From positions 1 to 58,382 of the forward strand of contig JAJZJX010000004.1 of NCBI GenBank assembly GCA_021850985.1: a DNA stretch of 58,382 nucleotides, written 5' to 3'. The notes under the pieces are model-generated. The model worked only from the letters and a program-made list of their open reading frames with translations. It ran no database searches and was not told the DNA's origin. This DNA is from a bacterium. GTDB lineage: Bacteria; SZUA-79; Acidulodesulfobacterales; Acidulodesulfobacteraceae. Of the stretch, positions 42,953-51,126 are shown in pieces. The number at the start of each line of letters is the position of its first letter. Positions within the stretch are counted from its first letter, which is position 1. Both the position numbers and the translations under genes were made by a program.

Positions 42953-43576
42953 TTATGAACCGCTAAAATTATCGTTAATTTTAATTTTTGCGTGTATTCT
43001 TAGATTTATTATCATATTTTTAAGTTTCTTCGCTAATTCAGCCGAATATTTTTGCTTTTGATTTTTTGAATATCTCCTTCCGTTTTCGATAGTAAATAGA
43101 AAGAATTGCAGTCTGTATTTTATAAATTTTTTTTCTATTAGGATTTTTTTTAAAAAATTATAAAAACCGTTTTTATTAAAACCGAACTTGCTTAAAAATA
43201 ACGAAAAACTAGTATGCCTATGAAGATAAGCAAATTTCTTTTTAAAATTTTGAGCCATAGCCTTTAAAGCGCGGTTGTGTATAACTAAGCCTCCGGCTTT
43301 TTCCTGCTGTTTAAGAATAATAATCCTGTTTATATATATATTCGCTAACCGCTTTAACTCCGCCTTAGGCAACGTTTCGTTAATTTTAACATATTTTAAA
43401 TTATTTACCATATTAAAATTATATAAAAAATATAAATCATTAAGCGTTACAGGCGTATTGCCCACCGAAGCGGCTATAGAATCAACCTGAAATCCGCTTG
43501 AAACGGTTGCAGAAACAAACGTCAAAAAAAATGAAAAAAAAATCGATATCCATATAATTTTTATTTTATATTTCAT
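42953..43576 (-). CDS. SurA-N-like periplasmic protein
   Basis: 207 residues, signal segment at about 5-25, then VDSIAASVGNTPVTLNDLYFLYNF, close to the VDxIVAVVNxxxI-type start of SurA-family chaperones, and a helical basic region. No rotamase domain is present, so it would be a chaperone-type fragment or a member of a PPIase-less family. It lies 17 bases upstream of queD on the same strand. Confidence 0.65.
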   Translation of the reverse strand: MKYKIKIIWISIFFSFFLTFVSATVSSGFQVDSIAASVGNTPVTLNDLYFLYNFNMVNNLKYVKINETLPKAELKRLANIYINRIIILKQQEKAGGLVIHNRALKAMAQNFKKKFAYLHRHTSFSLFLSKFGFNKNGFYNFLKKILIEKKFIKYRLQFFLFTIENGRRYSKNQKQKYSAELAKKLKNMIINLRIHAKIKINDNFSGS

Positions 43577-43620
43577 TATTTTTAATAGAAATTATTAAAA
43601 ATTTATTATAAAATCATACT

Positions 43621-44886
43621 ATGCATTATAATACAATATCTATATTTTATATTTTAATATTATCATTATTTTTATTTTTTTTATATATTTTTTTATTTAA
43701 AAATATACAATCTTTATTTGCTAAAAATAAATTAAAGGAATATAAGCGCGAAATCGATAATTATCAAACTATTTTAAACAACATTGCCGAAGGAGTTGCC
43801 GTTATAAACAAAGAAAAAGAAATCTTGTTCGTAAACGAATCTTTCGGCAGGAATATAAGATCGGCAAAAACGGACGCAAAAAATATTAATAGCCGGTTCG
43901 ATTTTTTAACCAGAAATATAGAACTTAATTTCTTAATAGATGAAGCGGTTAAAAATAGTTTATTTAAAATTGCCGAAAAAAAAATATTCTATTACGACAG
44001 AGCCGAAAAAAAAACTGCAAATTGCGTAATATTTAAGATAAACGATAAGGATAAATACGCAGTAATAGTAAAAGACGTCACCGATATTCAAAAGGTAGAA
44101 GATATCAGGTCGTCTTTTATCCAGAACGTCTCTCATGAACTGCAAACGCCCGTAACGGCTATTACCGGTTTCGCCGAAACTTTAAAAAACGGCGCTATAG
44201 AGAACCCTGCGGTCAGAATGAAATTCGTCAATATAATCGAACAGCATGCAAAACGGCTTCGGTTTTTAATCGACGACCTTATTACGCTTTCCAATATAGA
44301 AACGGAAAGGTTTCCGGTCAAATTAGAAAATATAGATATTAAAGCCAATATAGAAAATTCTTTAATTTTATTTGAACGTGAAATAAAAGAAAAAAATTTA
44401 TCCTTTACAAATAAAGCAAAAAACGATATCTTTATTTCCGACCCGGGTAAAATCATCCTTATAATAAACAACCTTATTCAGAACGCCGTAAAATACGGCA
44501 ACAAAAACGGCACGGCAATAATAGACGGATATACTTGCGGCAGATCAGACGCGATGAGTTTTCTTTCGGAAACCGAAGAAACATCCGTTTTATGGAATTT
44601 TTATTTTCCTAATGAAGACGACTCGCAATTTCTTTTCTTTTCTATAAGCGATAACGGCATCGGCGTAAATTATACTAATCTTTTAAGGCTCGGCGAAAGG
44701 TTTTTCAGGATTGACGGCTCGCATAAAAATTCGGCGAAAGGTTCGGGGCTCGGTCTGGCTATCGTCAAACACACGCTGAAATTCTTAAGGGGCGGTGCGG
44801 TCATTAAAAGCGGCATGGGAAAAGGATTTGAGTTTTCTTTTATTTTACCGGTTAAAACGGTTAAACAAAATTTAAATCGGGAATAG
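43621..44886 (+). CDS. PhoR-like sensor histidine kinase, orphan
   Basis: 421 residues. One N-terminal membrane helix (about 6-28) with very short outer part, then a PAS-like region (about 45-150, IAEGVAVINKEKEILFVNES). The HisKA box is FIQNVSHELQTPVTAITGFAE with the phosphorylated His near 172. HATPase motifs are NNLIQNAVKYG, FSISDNGIGV and GSGLGLAIVKHTL. No response regulator gene is adjacent on either side. Its 3' end overlaps the convergent mqnA end by 26 bases. Confidence 0.92.
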   Translation: MHYNTISIFYILILSLFLFFLYIFLFKNIQSLFAKNKLKEYKREIDNYQTILNNIAEGVAVINKEKEILFVNESFGRNIRSAKTDAKNINSRFDFLTRNIELNFLIDEAVKNSLFKIAEKKIFYYDRAEKKTANCVIFKINDKDKYAVIVKDVTDIQKVEDIRSSFIQNVSHELQTPVTAITGFAETLKNGAIENPAVRMKFVNIIEQHAKRLRFLIDDLITLSNIETERFPVKLENIDIKANIENSLILFEREIKEKNLSFTNKAKNDIFISDPGKIILIINNLIQNAVKYGNKNGTAIIDGYTCGRSDAMSFLSETEETSVLWNFYFPNEDDSQFLFFSISDNGIGVNYTNLLRLGERFFRIDGSHKNSAKGSGLGLAIVKHTLKFLRGGAVIKSGMGKGFEFSFILPVKTVKQNLNRE

Positions 44887-45745
44887 ATTTTATAAGCTTG
44901 TATTTGTACAGCAATTCGGTATAGATATTAAAACCTCTTATTTCGTCGGATCCTAAATTAAAACTCAGGCAGTCTGTCCAATATTCCATAAGCTCCTCAA
45001 AAGATATGAAATTATAATCTCCGGATTTTATTACAGATTCGGCTGCCTCTTTAAAACCCGATAAAGCCTTTCTTTTTGATTCTATCAAATAATCGTATAG
45101 AACCGAAAATTCATTTTTATTAGCATCGTAAGATTCTTTTCTTATTATAAAAAGAGCGAAAACAAACGGAAACGAGGTATGCCTGTACCATAAATCCGCT
45201 AAATCGTAAGCATGATAACCGTCGGGAATAGATTTTACAAGCCTTAATGCATTGTTGCCTATATGCAGGAAACTGCTTCCTTCGGCTATTTTTTTATAAT
45301 AATCCGAATCTATCTCAAGTTCTAAATTGTCGTTCTGTTTCAAGCTTAAAAATTTCATTAAGTTTAAATCCATTTTATAGAATTCGGCTAATAAAACCTT
45401 AAGTAAATTTACGGAGGTAAGAGTTTCGGGGGTAACGTATATCGTTTCGTTCTTATTGAAATCCTCTATGGACTTATTTGAAAAAAGATATATGCTTTTA
45501 ACTTTTTTCTTAGAACTTATCGAAAGATTTGGAAATATATAAGAATTATCGTAATTAGAAATATAGTAAAATGAAGATGAAGGGCTTATATCTACTCCGC
45601 CGGATTGTAATTTACGGTTCAAAAAAGCCGGCGTTCCTGAAATAAAATCCGCAAAATTATTCCTGTTTTCGTCTTTAAGTATTTTTTTTAAATAATAATA
45701 GATAGGATAAACGTTTAAATAATTTATTTCTCCTATTCTAATCAT
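44861..45745 (-). CDS. mqnA: Chorismate dehydratase MqnA (futalosine menaquinone pathway)
   Basis: 294 residues of the periplasmic-binding-fold MqnA/MqnD family, opening IRIGEINYLNVYPIYYYL, with SSSFYYISNYDNSYIFPNLSIS-type blocks and a LHIGNNALR/YDLADLWYRHT region fitting MqnA better than MqnD. It makes 3-enolpyruvyl-benzoate from chorismate, so menaquinone is probably made by the futalosine route, in line with the type E quinone reductase. It is convergent with the histidine kinase. Confidence 0.85.
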   Translation of the reverse strand: MIRIGEINYLNVYPIYYYLKKILKDENRNNFADFISGTPAFLNRKLQSGGVDISPSSSFYYISNYDNSYIFPNLSISSKKKVKSIYLFSNKSIEDFNKNETIYVTPETLTSVNLLKVLLAEFYKMDLNLMKFLSLKQNDNLELEIDSDYYKKIAEGSSFLHIGNNALRLVKSIPDGYHAYDLADLWYRHTSFPFVFALFIIRKESYDANKNEFSVLYDYLIESKRKALSGFKEAAESVIKSGDYNFISFEELMEYWTDCLSFNLGSDEIRGFNIYTELLYKYKLIKSIPDLNFV

Positions 45746-45761
45746 AAAATGATTACCCGTA

Positions 45762-46397
45762 TTACGGTAAAATTTGCGAAATTTCTTTGAATAAATAGTC
45801 GGGGTTGTATCCTTTCAGCTCGCCGTATTCGTGATTTCCGGAAGCAACGGCGCATATATGAATGCCGGCATTTTTCGCCGTCATTATGTCTATCGGCGAA
45901 TCGCCTATTAATATAGTGCTCTCTTTTGGAATAGCGGTCATTTCTACTATTTTGTTTATCATTTCCGGCGACGGTTTGCCTTCTAAACCGTCGAATACTC
46001 CGTAAACGTAATCAAAAAGACCTATAATCTGCAGATGCGTTAAAAGTTCCCGTGATATTGAACCTGTTTTATTTGTCGCTACGCTGAGAGTTTTATTTTC
46101 GCCTTTTAATTTTAAAAGAAGCTCTTTTGCGCCTTTTATTAACGTTGTTTTATCGAAACAAACTTCCGTATATCTTTTCCTAAAAACGGCGATAGCTTCT
46201 TCTTCGTTTTCTTTTCCGAAAAGTTTGCCGAGCAGGCCTTCGAGCGGAACGCCGACGTAAGAGCTGGATTCTTCGGGTGTTATCTGCCTGCTTTGAAATT
46301 TGGAAAACACGGCGTCGAAGGCATCGTTTATAGCCTCAAACGAATCTATAAGCGTCCCGTCTAAATCAAAAATTATTGAATTATATTTTTTTAAAAT
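45762..46397 (-). CDS. HAD-family phosphatase with a non-AUG or frameshift start
   Basis: A phosphoglycolate-phosphatase-like hydrolase. Starting at the first standard codon (GTG at 46308-46310) would leave out HAD motif I. Reading the same frame upstream gives IIFDLDGTLIDSF, with the nucleophile Asp pair, so the true protein must begin further up. The frame has no ATG, GTG or TTG before galT ends. An ATT at 46395-46397, about 9 bases after GAGAGG, is the best start and gives 211 residues. Later motifs: VATNKTGSI (motif II Thr) and ILIGDSPIDIMTAKNAG (motif IV). The alternative is a -1 shift from galT at T TTT TTA (46406-46400), giving a GalT-HAD fusion. A sequence error in the T6 run cannot be excluded. 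Confidence 0.8.
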   Translation of the reverse strand: MLKKYNSIIFDLDGTLIDSFEAINDAFDAVFSKFQSRQITPEESSSYVGVPLEGLLGKLFGKENEEEAIAVFRKRYTEVCFDKTTLIKGAKELLLKLKGENKTLSVATNKTGSISRELLTHLQIIGLFDYVYGVFDGLEGKPSPEMINKIVEMTAIPKESTILIGDSPIDIMTAKNAGIHICAVASGNHEYGELKGYNPDYLFKEISQILP

Positions 46398-47476
46398 TTT
46401 AAAAAACCTCTCATAAATTCGGCGGTTTCTTCAGGAATAGCGGTATTAATGGACATTCCCGTTCCTATCTCGAAACCGGCTTTCATAGTAAGCCTTGGAA
46501 TAATTCTTAGGCTCCAGTGGTAATAATCTTCTTTTTCGTCGGCTATCGGCGGATTATTAAAGACGAAATTATAGTCGGGATCGTCGAGCGCGTCATACAT
46601 ACCTTTAAGAATCTTTTTGACTATTACGCCTAGAGCCTTGACCTTATCCATAGAAATATTCGAAAAACAAGGCTCGTGCGACAGAGGCATTATCCATGTT
46701 TCAAAAGGGCTCGTCGAAGCAAACGGATGAAAAACTATGAAATCGTCGGTCTGCATTATTATCCTTCTGCCGTCCACTATTTCAGCCTGTATCATATCGC
46801 AAAAAATACATCTTCCAACCTCGTCGTAATAAAATCTGGCCTGCGAAATATTATTTCTAAGGCTAAGCGGTATTACGGGCGCGGCTATAATCTGCGAATG
46901 GGAATGAATAATCGATGTTCCGGCGTTAGCGCCGCTGTTTTTAAAAATTATAATATATTTAAATTTAGAATTATTACGCAGGCTCAAATACCTCTGCCTG
47001 TACATCAAAAATAGCTCCTGCACCTGCTTGTCGGAAAAAAAAGGTATCGTTTCGTTATGTCTGGGCGTATCTATTACTACTTCGTGCGTACCTATTCCGG
47101 GTTTAGTCCTGAAAACTTCCGTTGCCCTCGGAAAAAAATATCCGGTAAAATCGGTATTTACGGATTTAATTCCTTCGTAAGCGTTTAAATTTTCTTCGGA
47201 ATTAAGAGAAAGAGCGGCAAATTTGTTAGGTATTACCCTTATCCACCAGCCCTTTGAATTTGGAGCGGTGCCGTAAGTCCTGAAAGAATCGACTTCATGC
47301 GGCGAGAAGTGTTCGTTTCCCGAACAAAAAGGGCAATCTGCCGAATATTCGCCGAGCTTTTCGAGCGCGTTTTTTTTATTCGCGGAGTCTCCGCCGAACT
47401 CATTAGGACGCCTTCTTCTTTCGGTAGCTATTATGACCCATTCCCTTGTTGTAGGATCCTGCCTTAATTCCGACAT
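46391..47476 (-). CDS. galT: Galactose-1-phosphate uridylyltransferase family protein
   Basis: 361 residues of the HIT superfamily. CPFCSGNE supplies zinc cysteines, the catalytic motif is HSHSQ in SIIHSHSQIIAAPVIP, and the second half has SLRIIPRL with the zinc His region. It moves UMP between UDP-glucose and hexose-1-phosphate, or ADP in related phosphorylases. No other Leloir gene is nearby. Its last codons (GFLKF) overlap the 5' part of the HAD gene by 7 bases. Confidence 0.9.
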   Translation of the reverse strand: MSELRQDPTTREWVIIATERRRRPNEFGGDSANKKNALEKLGEYSADCPFCSGNEHFSPHEVDSFRTYGTAPNSKGWWIRVIPNKFAALSLNSEENLNAYEGIKSVNTDFTGYFFPRATEVFRTKPGIGTHEVVIDTPRHNETIPFFSDKQVQELFLMYRQRYLSLRNNSKFKYIIIFKNSGANAGTSIIHSHSQIIAAPVIPLSLRNNISQARFYYDEVGRCIFCDMIQAEIVDGRRIIMQTDDFIVFHPFASTSPFETWIMPLSHEPCFSNISMDKVKALGVIVKKILKGMYDALDDPDYNFVFNNPPIADEKEDYYHWSLRIIPRLTMKAGFEIGTGMSINTAIPEETAEFMRGFLKF

Positions 47477-47514
47477 ATTTAATATTTATATATAATCTAT
47501 TTTTTATATTATTC

Positions 47515-47643
47515 CCTTAATCCTGTAATAGAAACTTATTTACTCGGAAAAGGTGTCAAAAAAATAAAATTTGACGCCTTTTCCTCTTATTTTCCTTAAC
47601 TGAGCAAAGAAATCTATAAATATTTTCTATTGCAGGATTAAGG
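47515..47643. repeat. MITE-like repeat copy D with the GGTGTCA hairpin inside
   Basis: The outer ends CCTTAATCCTGTAATAGAAA (47515-47534) and the complement at 47624-47643 match at 19 of 20 positions, the odd one being a G-T type pair. Inside is a tight hairpin GGAAAAGGTGTCAAA against TTTGACGCCTTTTCC (about 47547-47583), a relative of the arms at 7905 and 17982. Here that element is inside the CCTTAATC ends, the reverse of the nesting at 7905-8261. It fills the galT/phosphodiesterase gap. Confidence 0.8.
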
Positions 47644-47646
47644 TAC

Positions 47647-49335
47647 TTATTGCTTTATATATTCATTATATAAAAAATCATGAATTTTACAAGAATTATT
47701 TACGTCGGAGAAGTTAAACCGCAGAGATTTTTTCCAGACCGCGAAAGGTTTATTCTGTTCCCCGCCTATTCCGCCGTGCGCTCCCATCTGATTTTCAAAA
47801 TTTATTATATTTTTACCGTCGTATTCTCCGAACAAAATTAAATCTCCGGAATTTTTAAACCGGACAAATCTTTCAAGCGACGAAAAAGCGGTTTCTACTT
47901 CCGATTTTGTCTTACATGCTTCGGTTATCTTTATTATCGTATAATTTTTGTGCGTTGAATTATTCATGAAATCTTTCAAAACGTAAAATTTTCGGTCTTC
48001 TTTGTCGTATAAGGATGTTTCGCCTTTTTCGTTAATGCCGGCTATGAAACCTATGCCTTTTAAGTTTGCAAGCATATTTATCAGTTTATTGTATTTATTT
48101 TCAATTTCTTCGAGAGTCATTCTTTTAGGTTTTCCGGAAAAATAGATATTAGCCATGGGACCGGAATCCATTATGTAAATCGTTTTTTCGTTCTGCCATT
48201 GAAACGTCAGCATACTTTCAGGCTCTTTAACCGATTTCATTCCTCCTATAAATACATTATAAATTTTTTTGCATGTACCTTTCTTAAAAAAATCGCCCAT
48301 ATATAAAAACAATCTTTTAAAAACCGCATTGTAACCGGTATCGAATTCGTAAACTTTTAATTCCGGGTCGTTAATGTATTCGCCGATTGCGTCTTTGAGC
48401 ATTTTACCGCCGTTTGCTTTTTGAAAGGGAACTGAAGGCGTATGTCCGTGGTCGGATATTATAAAAAAGTCGTATTTTCGTTCAGATTTCAAGACGGCTT
48501 TATTTATGTGATAAATTTTTCTGTCTATAGCCTTTAACGTCCTTAGCGCGCTATATGAATAGGGTCCCCTATGATGAGAAAGTTCGTCGTATCCTATGTA
48601 ATCCGAATATATAGACGGCACTCCGCGGGAAATATCCATTATTGCGCCGAAAGTTTCTATCTCTTTAAATATAACGTTAGTCATCGCCCTTGCAAAAGGA
48701 AAAAAACCTTCGGGACGGACTTCCCGCCTCTTCGCTATATCCTGTATTTTTTCCAATATTTCCAATATCGCCTCAAAAAATACGTAAAAAAAAGTTTTCA
48801 AAAAAGTAAAGATATGAAAAACGAAAACGATAAAGATATCGAAATTCCTTACTTTTTTTTTAAATAAATATCTTATTGAAAACGTGGAAAGAGTGAAGGT
48901 TGAGCGAGACGCGCCGCCGGAAAACAGATTGACGTAACTTGAGCCGCCTTTCAAAAGACCGGGGCTCATCCGCGCCAATCGTTCCTCTATCCGTCCCGCG
49001 CTTTCCGGTTTCTTGAATATTATTTCTTCTCCGGTCTCTCTTTCTATCCATCTGAAACCGGGTATATCGTCGTTATTTCCGTACAAAAGACCTGCCTGAA
49101 AAAACGGCGTATCGCTCGGTACGCCGGTAAAATAATCGCCGAGCAGATAATCTCCCGAATGTATCATTTTCTTAAGGTGAGGCATCAAGTTTAACGAGAG
49201 AGCTTTTTTTAAAGCGGCATAAGAAAGCCCGTCTATTTGAAATATTACAAAGCCTTTTTTTTCGATAGACTTAGCTATTTTTATTTTTCTTATAGATTTT
49301 TTAAAAATATTTAACAGGCTGAATTTCATATTCAA
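47647..49335 (-). CDS. Alkaline-phosphatase-superfamily phosphodiesterase, membrane-associated
   Basis: 562 residues of the type I phosphodiesterase/nucleotide pyrophosphatase fold. The first metal site is FQIDGLSYAALKKAL (D35), followed by YIGYDELSHHRGPYS, the FFIISDHGHTP metal motif and a late AHGGIGGEQNKPF motif. A hydrophobic stretch at about 165-195 (IFIVFVFHIFTFLKTFFYVFF) is likely a membrane hairpin or surface-seeking insert. There is no cleavable signal, so the site is probably cytoplasmic. The substrate (nucleotide, lipid or phosphonate) is not known. Confidence 0.82.
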   Translation of the reverse strand: MNMKFSLLNIFKKSIRKIKIAKSIEKKGFVIFQIDGLSYAALKKALSLNLMPHLKKMIHSGDYLLGDYFTGVPSDTPFFQAGLLYGNNDDIPGFRWIERETGEEIIFKKPESAGRIEERLARMSPGLLKGGSSYVNLFSGGASRSTFTLSTFSIRYLFKKKVRNFDIFIVFVFHIFTFLKTFFYVFFEAILEILEKIQDIAKRREVRPEGFFPFARAMTNVIFKEIETFGAIMDISRGVPSIYSDYIGYDELSHHRGPYSYSALRTLKAIDRKIYHINKAVLKSERKYDFFIISDHGHTPSVPFQKANGGKMLKDAIGEYINDPELKVYEFDTGYNAVFKRLFLYMGDFFKKGTCKKIYNVFIGGMKSVKEPESMLTFQWQNEKTIYIMDSGPMANIYFSGKPKRMTLEEIENKYNKLINMLANLKGIGFIAGINEKGETSLYDKEDRKFYVLKDFMNNSTHKNYTIIKITEACKTKSEVETAFSSLERFVRFKNSGDLILFGEYDGKNIINFENQMGAHGGIGGEQNKPFAVWKKSLRFNFSDVNNSCKIHDFLYNEYIKQ

Positions 49336-49384
49336 TTCCTTTGGAAAAGACGCCGAATTAATTTATTTGCTAACTGCCGAGTGC

Positions 49385-49478
49385 GTTTGCCGGCAAACCA
49401 CCCCGGCGGCCGAAGGCCGCCACCCCTCCTTTAAAAAGGAGGGGAGTTATTTTTCCGGAAAATTAATCCGGCCTTTTC
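49385..49478. repeat. Cluster of three hairpins and a GGAAAATTAAT arm remnant
   Basis: In order: a perfect palindrome GTTTGCCGGCAAAC (49385-49398), a GC-rich hairpin GGCGGCC-GAA-GGCCGCC (49405-49421), a hairpin CCCCTCCTT/AAGGAGGGG (49423-49444), and a single right arm of the GGTGTCAGATT family (49451-49478) that runs into the stop of the ABC-2 gene. The middle two resemble a repeat common in many unrelated bacterial genomes. The GC content contrasts with the AT-rich surroundings. Confidence 0.75.
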
Positions 49479-50251
49479 TAATTATCTTCTCTTTCAAAAA
49501 GATAGTTTGAAAGAAAAACCATTAAAATTAAAAAACCGGCAATAAAAATAAAATTCCATATAAGAGGGGTTTCGGGCATAAACAGCGTCTTTTTTTTGCC
49601 GTAAAAAAACAGGTATTTCATTATATCTACCGCATAAGTAACCGGATTTATATAAGCCAATATTTTTAAAAAAAACGGAAATTTTTTAATGGGATAAAGC
49701 GCTCCGCTTACGAAAAACATAGGCTGCACCAGTAAATTAATTATGGAGTTAAACCCTTCGAAAGAAGTCATCTTGGAAGCTATGACTATGCCGAAAGCCG
49801 TGATCGAGCATGATATCAAAAATAAAGAAGCCGCAATCAGCAAAAACGAAATAACCGTAATGCGGATTCCCAAAAAAGGCGCAAACGCCAGCATTATAAG
49901 AGCCTGGACAGTACTTATAATGCCGCCCGACGAAATTTTTGCCAGAACAAATGTTTTTCTTGAAACGGGCGAAACTAATATTTCTTTTAAAACTCCGAAC
50001 TCCCTATCCCAGATAATCGATATAGATGAAAATATAGACCTGAAAAGTACGGTCATAATCAGTATTCCGGGGAAAATATACTGCATATAAGAGCCGTTTT
50101 TCAGTTTCACGAGGGTTGAAATTCCGTAACCTACGAATAAAAGCCATATCACCGGCCTTGAGAGATCCGTGACGATTCTCGACTTCTGTCGCGTAAATTT
50201 TAAAATTTCCCTTTTATTTATAGCTGCAAAAGCTCTAAGTTCGCCTTTCAT
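49478..50251 (-). CDS. ABC-2-type transporter permease without a neighbouring ATPase
   Basis: 257 residues with about six membrane helices; the motif around IWDREFGVLKEILVSPVSRKTFVLAKISSG is the standard ABC-2 cytoplasmic loop, and NPVTYAVDIMKYLFF is conserved near the end. Daunorubicin-resistance/polysaccharide-type exporters need an ATPase, usually the next gene; here the neighbours are a phosphodiesterase and a methyltransferase, so the ATPase is encoded elsewhere. Confidence 0.88.
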   Translation of the reverse strand: MKGELRAFAAINKREILKFTRQKSRIVTDLSRPVIWLLFVGYGISTLVKLKNGSYMQYIFPGILIMTVLFRSIFSSISIIWDREFGVLKEILVSPVSRKTFVLAKISSGGIISTVQALIMLAFAPFLGIRITVISFLLIAASLFLISCSITAFGIVIASKMTSFEGFNSIINLLVQPMFFVSGALYPIKKFPFFLKILAYINPVTYAVDIMKYLFFYGKKKTLFMPETPLIWNFIFIAGFLILMVFLSNYLFEREDN

Positions 50252-50272
50252 AAATAATAATAACGTTATTTT

Positions 50273-51118
50273 TTATTTTTTTACGCATGTAATTAAGAAA
50301 TCCGTTTTAGAAACTAATATATCTTCTTTTTCGGAATTTAAAAATTTAAAATAATCGTTTAACCCAATGTGATATTCAGACGGCGTAATCATTTTTTTTT
50401 CAAAAAGATTTTTTTTTATCGATTCAAATTCATTTTGCAATAGCAGAAATGCGTTTTTAATCTGCCCTGCGCTGCCGTAATCGTTTTTTCTTTTAAAAAA
50501 AATCTGGGTAAATGGTTGTATTTTAATATCGCAAAAGCCGCCGGAAGATAAAAACGACGGCAATTTTTTAGAAATATTTCTGTCGCCTCCTTTTAGCGCC
50601 TGATAACGCGAATAGGCATTAAACAATTTTCTTGAATTGTCGGCCGGCTCCGGATAATGGAGCGTCATGTCGTCTTCTATATCGATTAAAATCAGCAATC
50701 CGCCGTATTTTAAAGTTCTTTTGATTTCCGAAAGAAACGGGACCGAAAGATTTGTATGCTGAAAAACATATCTTGCAAAAATTGCGTCGAATATTTCCGC
50801 TTTGAAAGGCATACTTCGGACGTCGGCATTAATATAAGAAGTATTTGAGTTACCGCCGATCGCCGCCGCAGTTTTTAAAGAGACTGCGTCTAAATCTAAT
50901 CCTATAATTTTTAAAGGATTTTTTTCTTTAAGGATGCAGGGAAGTATTCCCAGACCGGTACCTGCATCGCATATTATTTTTCCGGCGAAGGAATATTCCA
51001 GTTCGTTAACCTGCCGCAATAAAAACGGCGCCGTTAAATATGACTGGAAAGCTATGTAACGGATATCAGCGGAATTAGTTTCCGCCAAAGCCGCATCTAA
51101 AAATTGCCTGCAATACAA
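50273..51118 (-). CDS. SAM-dependent class I methyltransferase
   Basis: 281 residues with the Rossmann motif I ICDAGTGLGILPCIL, acidic motif II IIGLDLDAVS, ADVRSMPFKAEIFDAIFARYVFQH and a C-terminal all-helical part. The UbiE/Methyltransf_11 type is likely, but the substrate cannot be told. It lies 8 bases after purA and 21 before the ABC-2 permease on the same strand. Confidence 0.85.
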   Translation of the reverse strand: MYCRQFLDAALAETNSADIRYIAFQSYLTAPFLLRQVNELEYSFAGKIICDAGTGLGILPCILKEKNPLKIIGLDLDAVSLKTAAAIGGNSNTSYINADVRSMPFKAEIFDAIFARYVFQHTNLSVPFLSEIKRTLKYGGLLILIDIEDDMTLHYPEPADNSRKLFNAYSRYQALKGGDRNISKKLPSFLSSGGFCDIKIQPFTQIFFKRKNDYGSAGQIKNAFLLLQNEFESIKKNLFEKKMITPSEYHIGLNDYFKFLNSEKEDILVSKTDFLITCVKK

Positions 51119-51126
51119 AACCCGTC

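Noticed and set aside
46308-46310. GTG as the start of the HAD phosphatase
   Set aside because: It would remove the DLDGT nucleophile motif, which is present in frame just upstream, so the enzyme would be dead.
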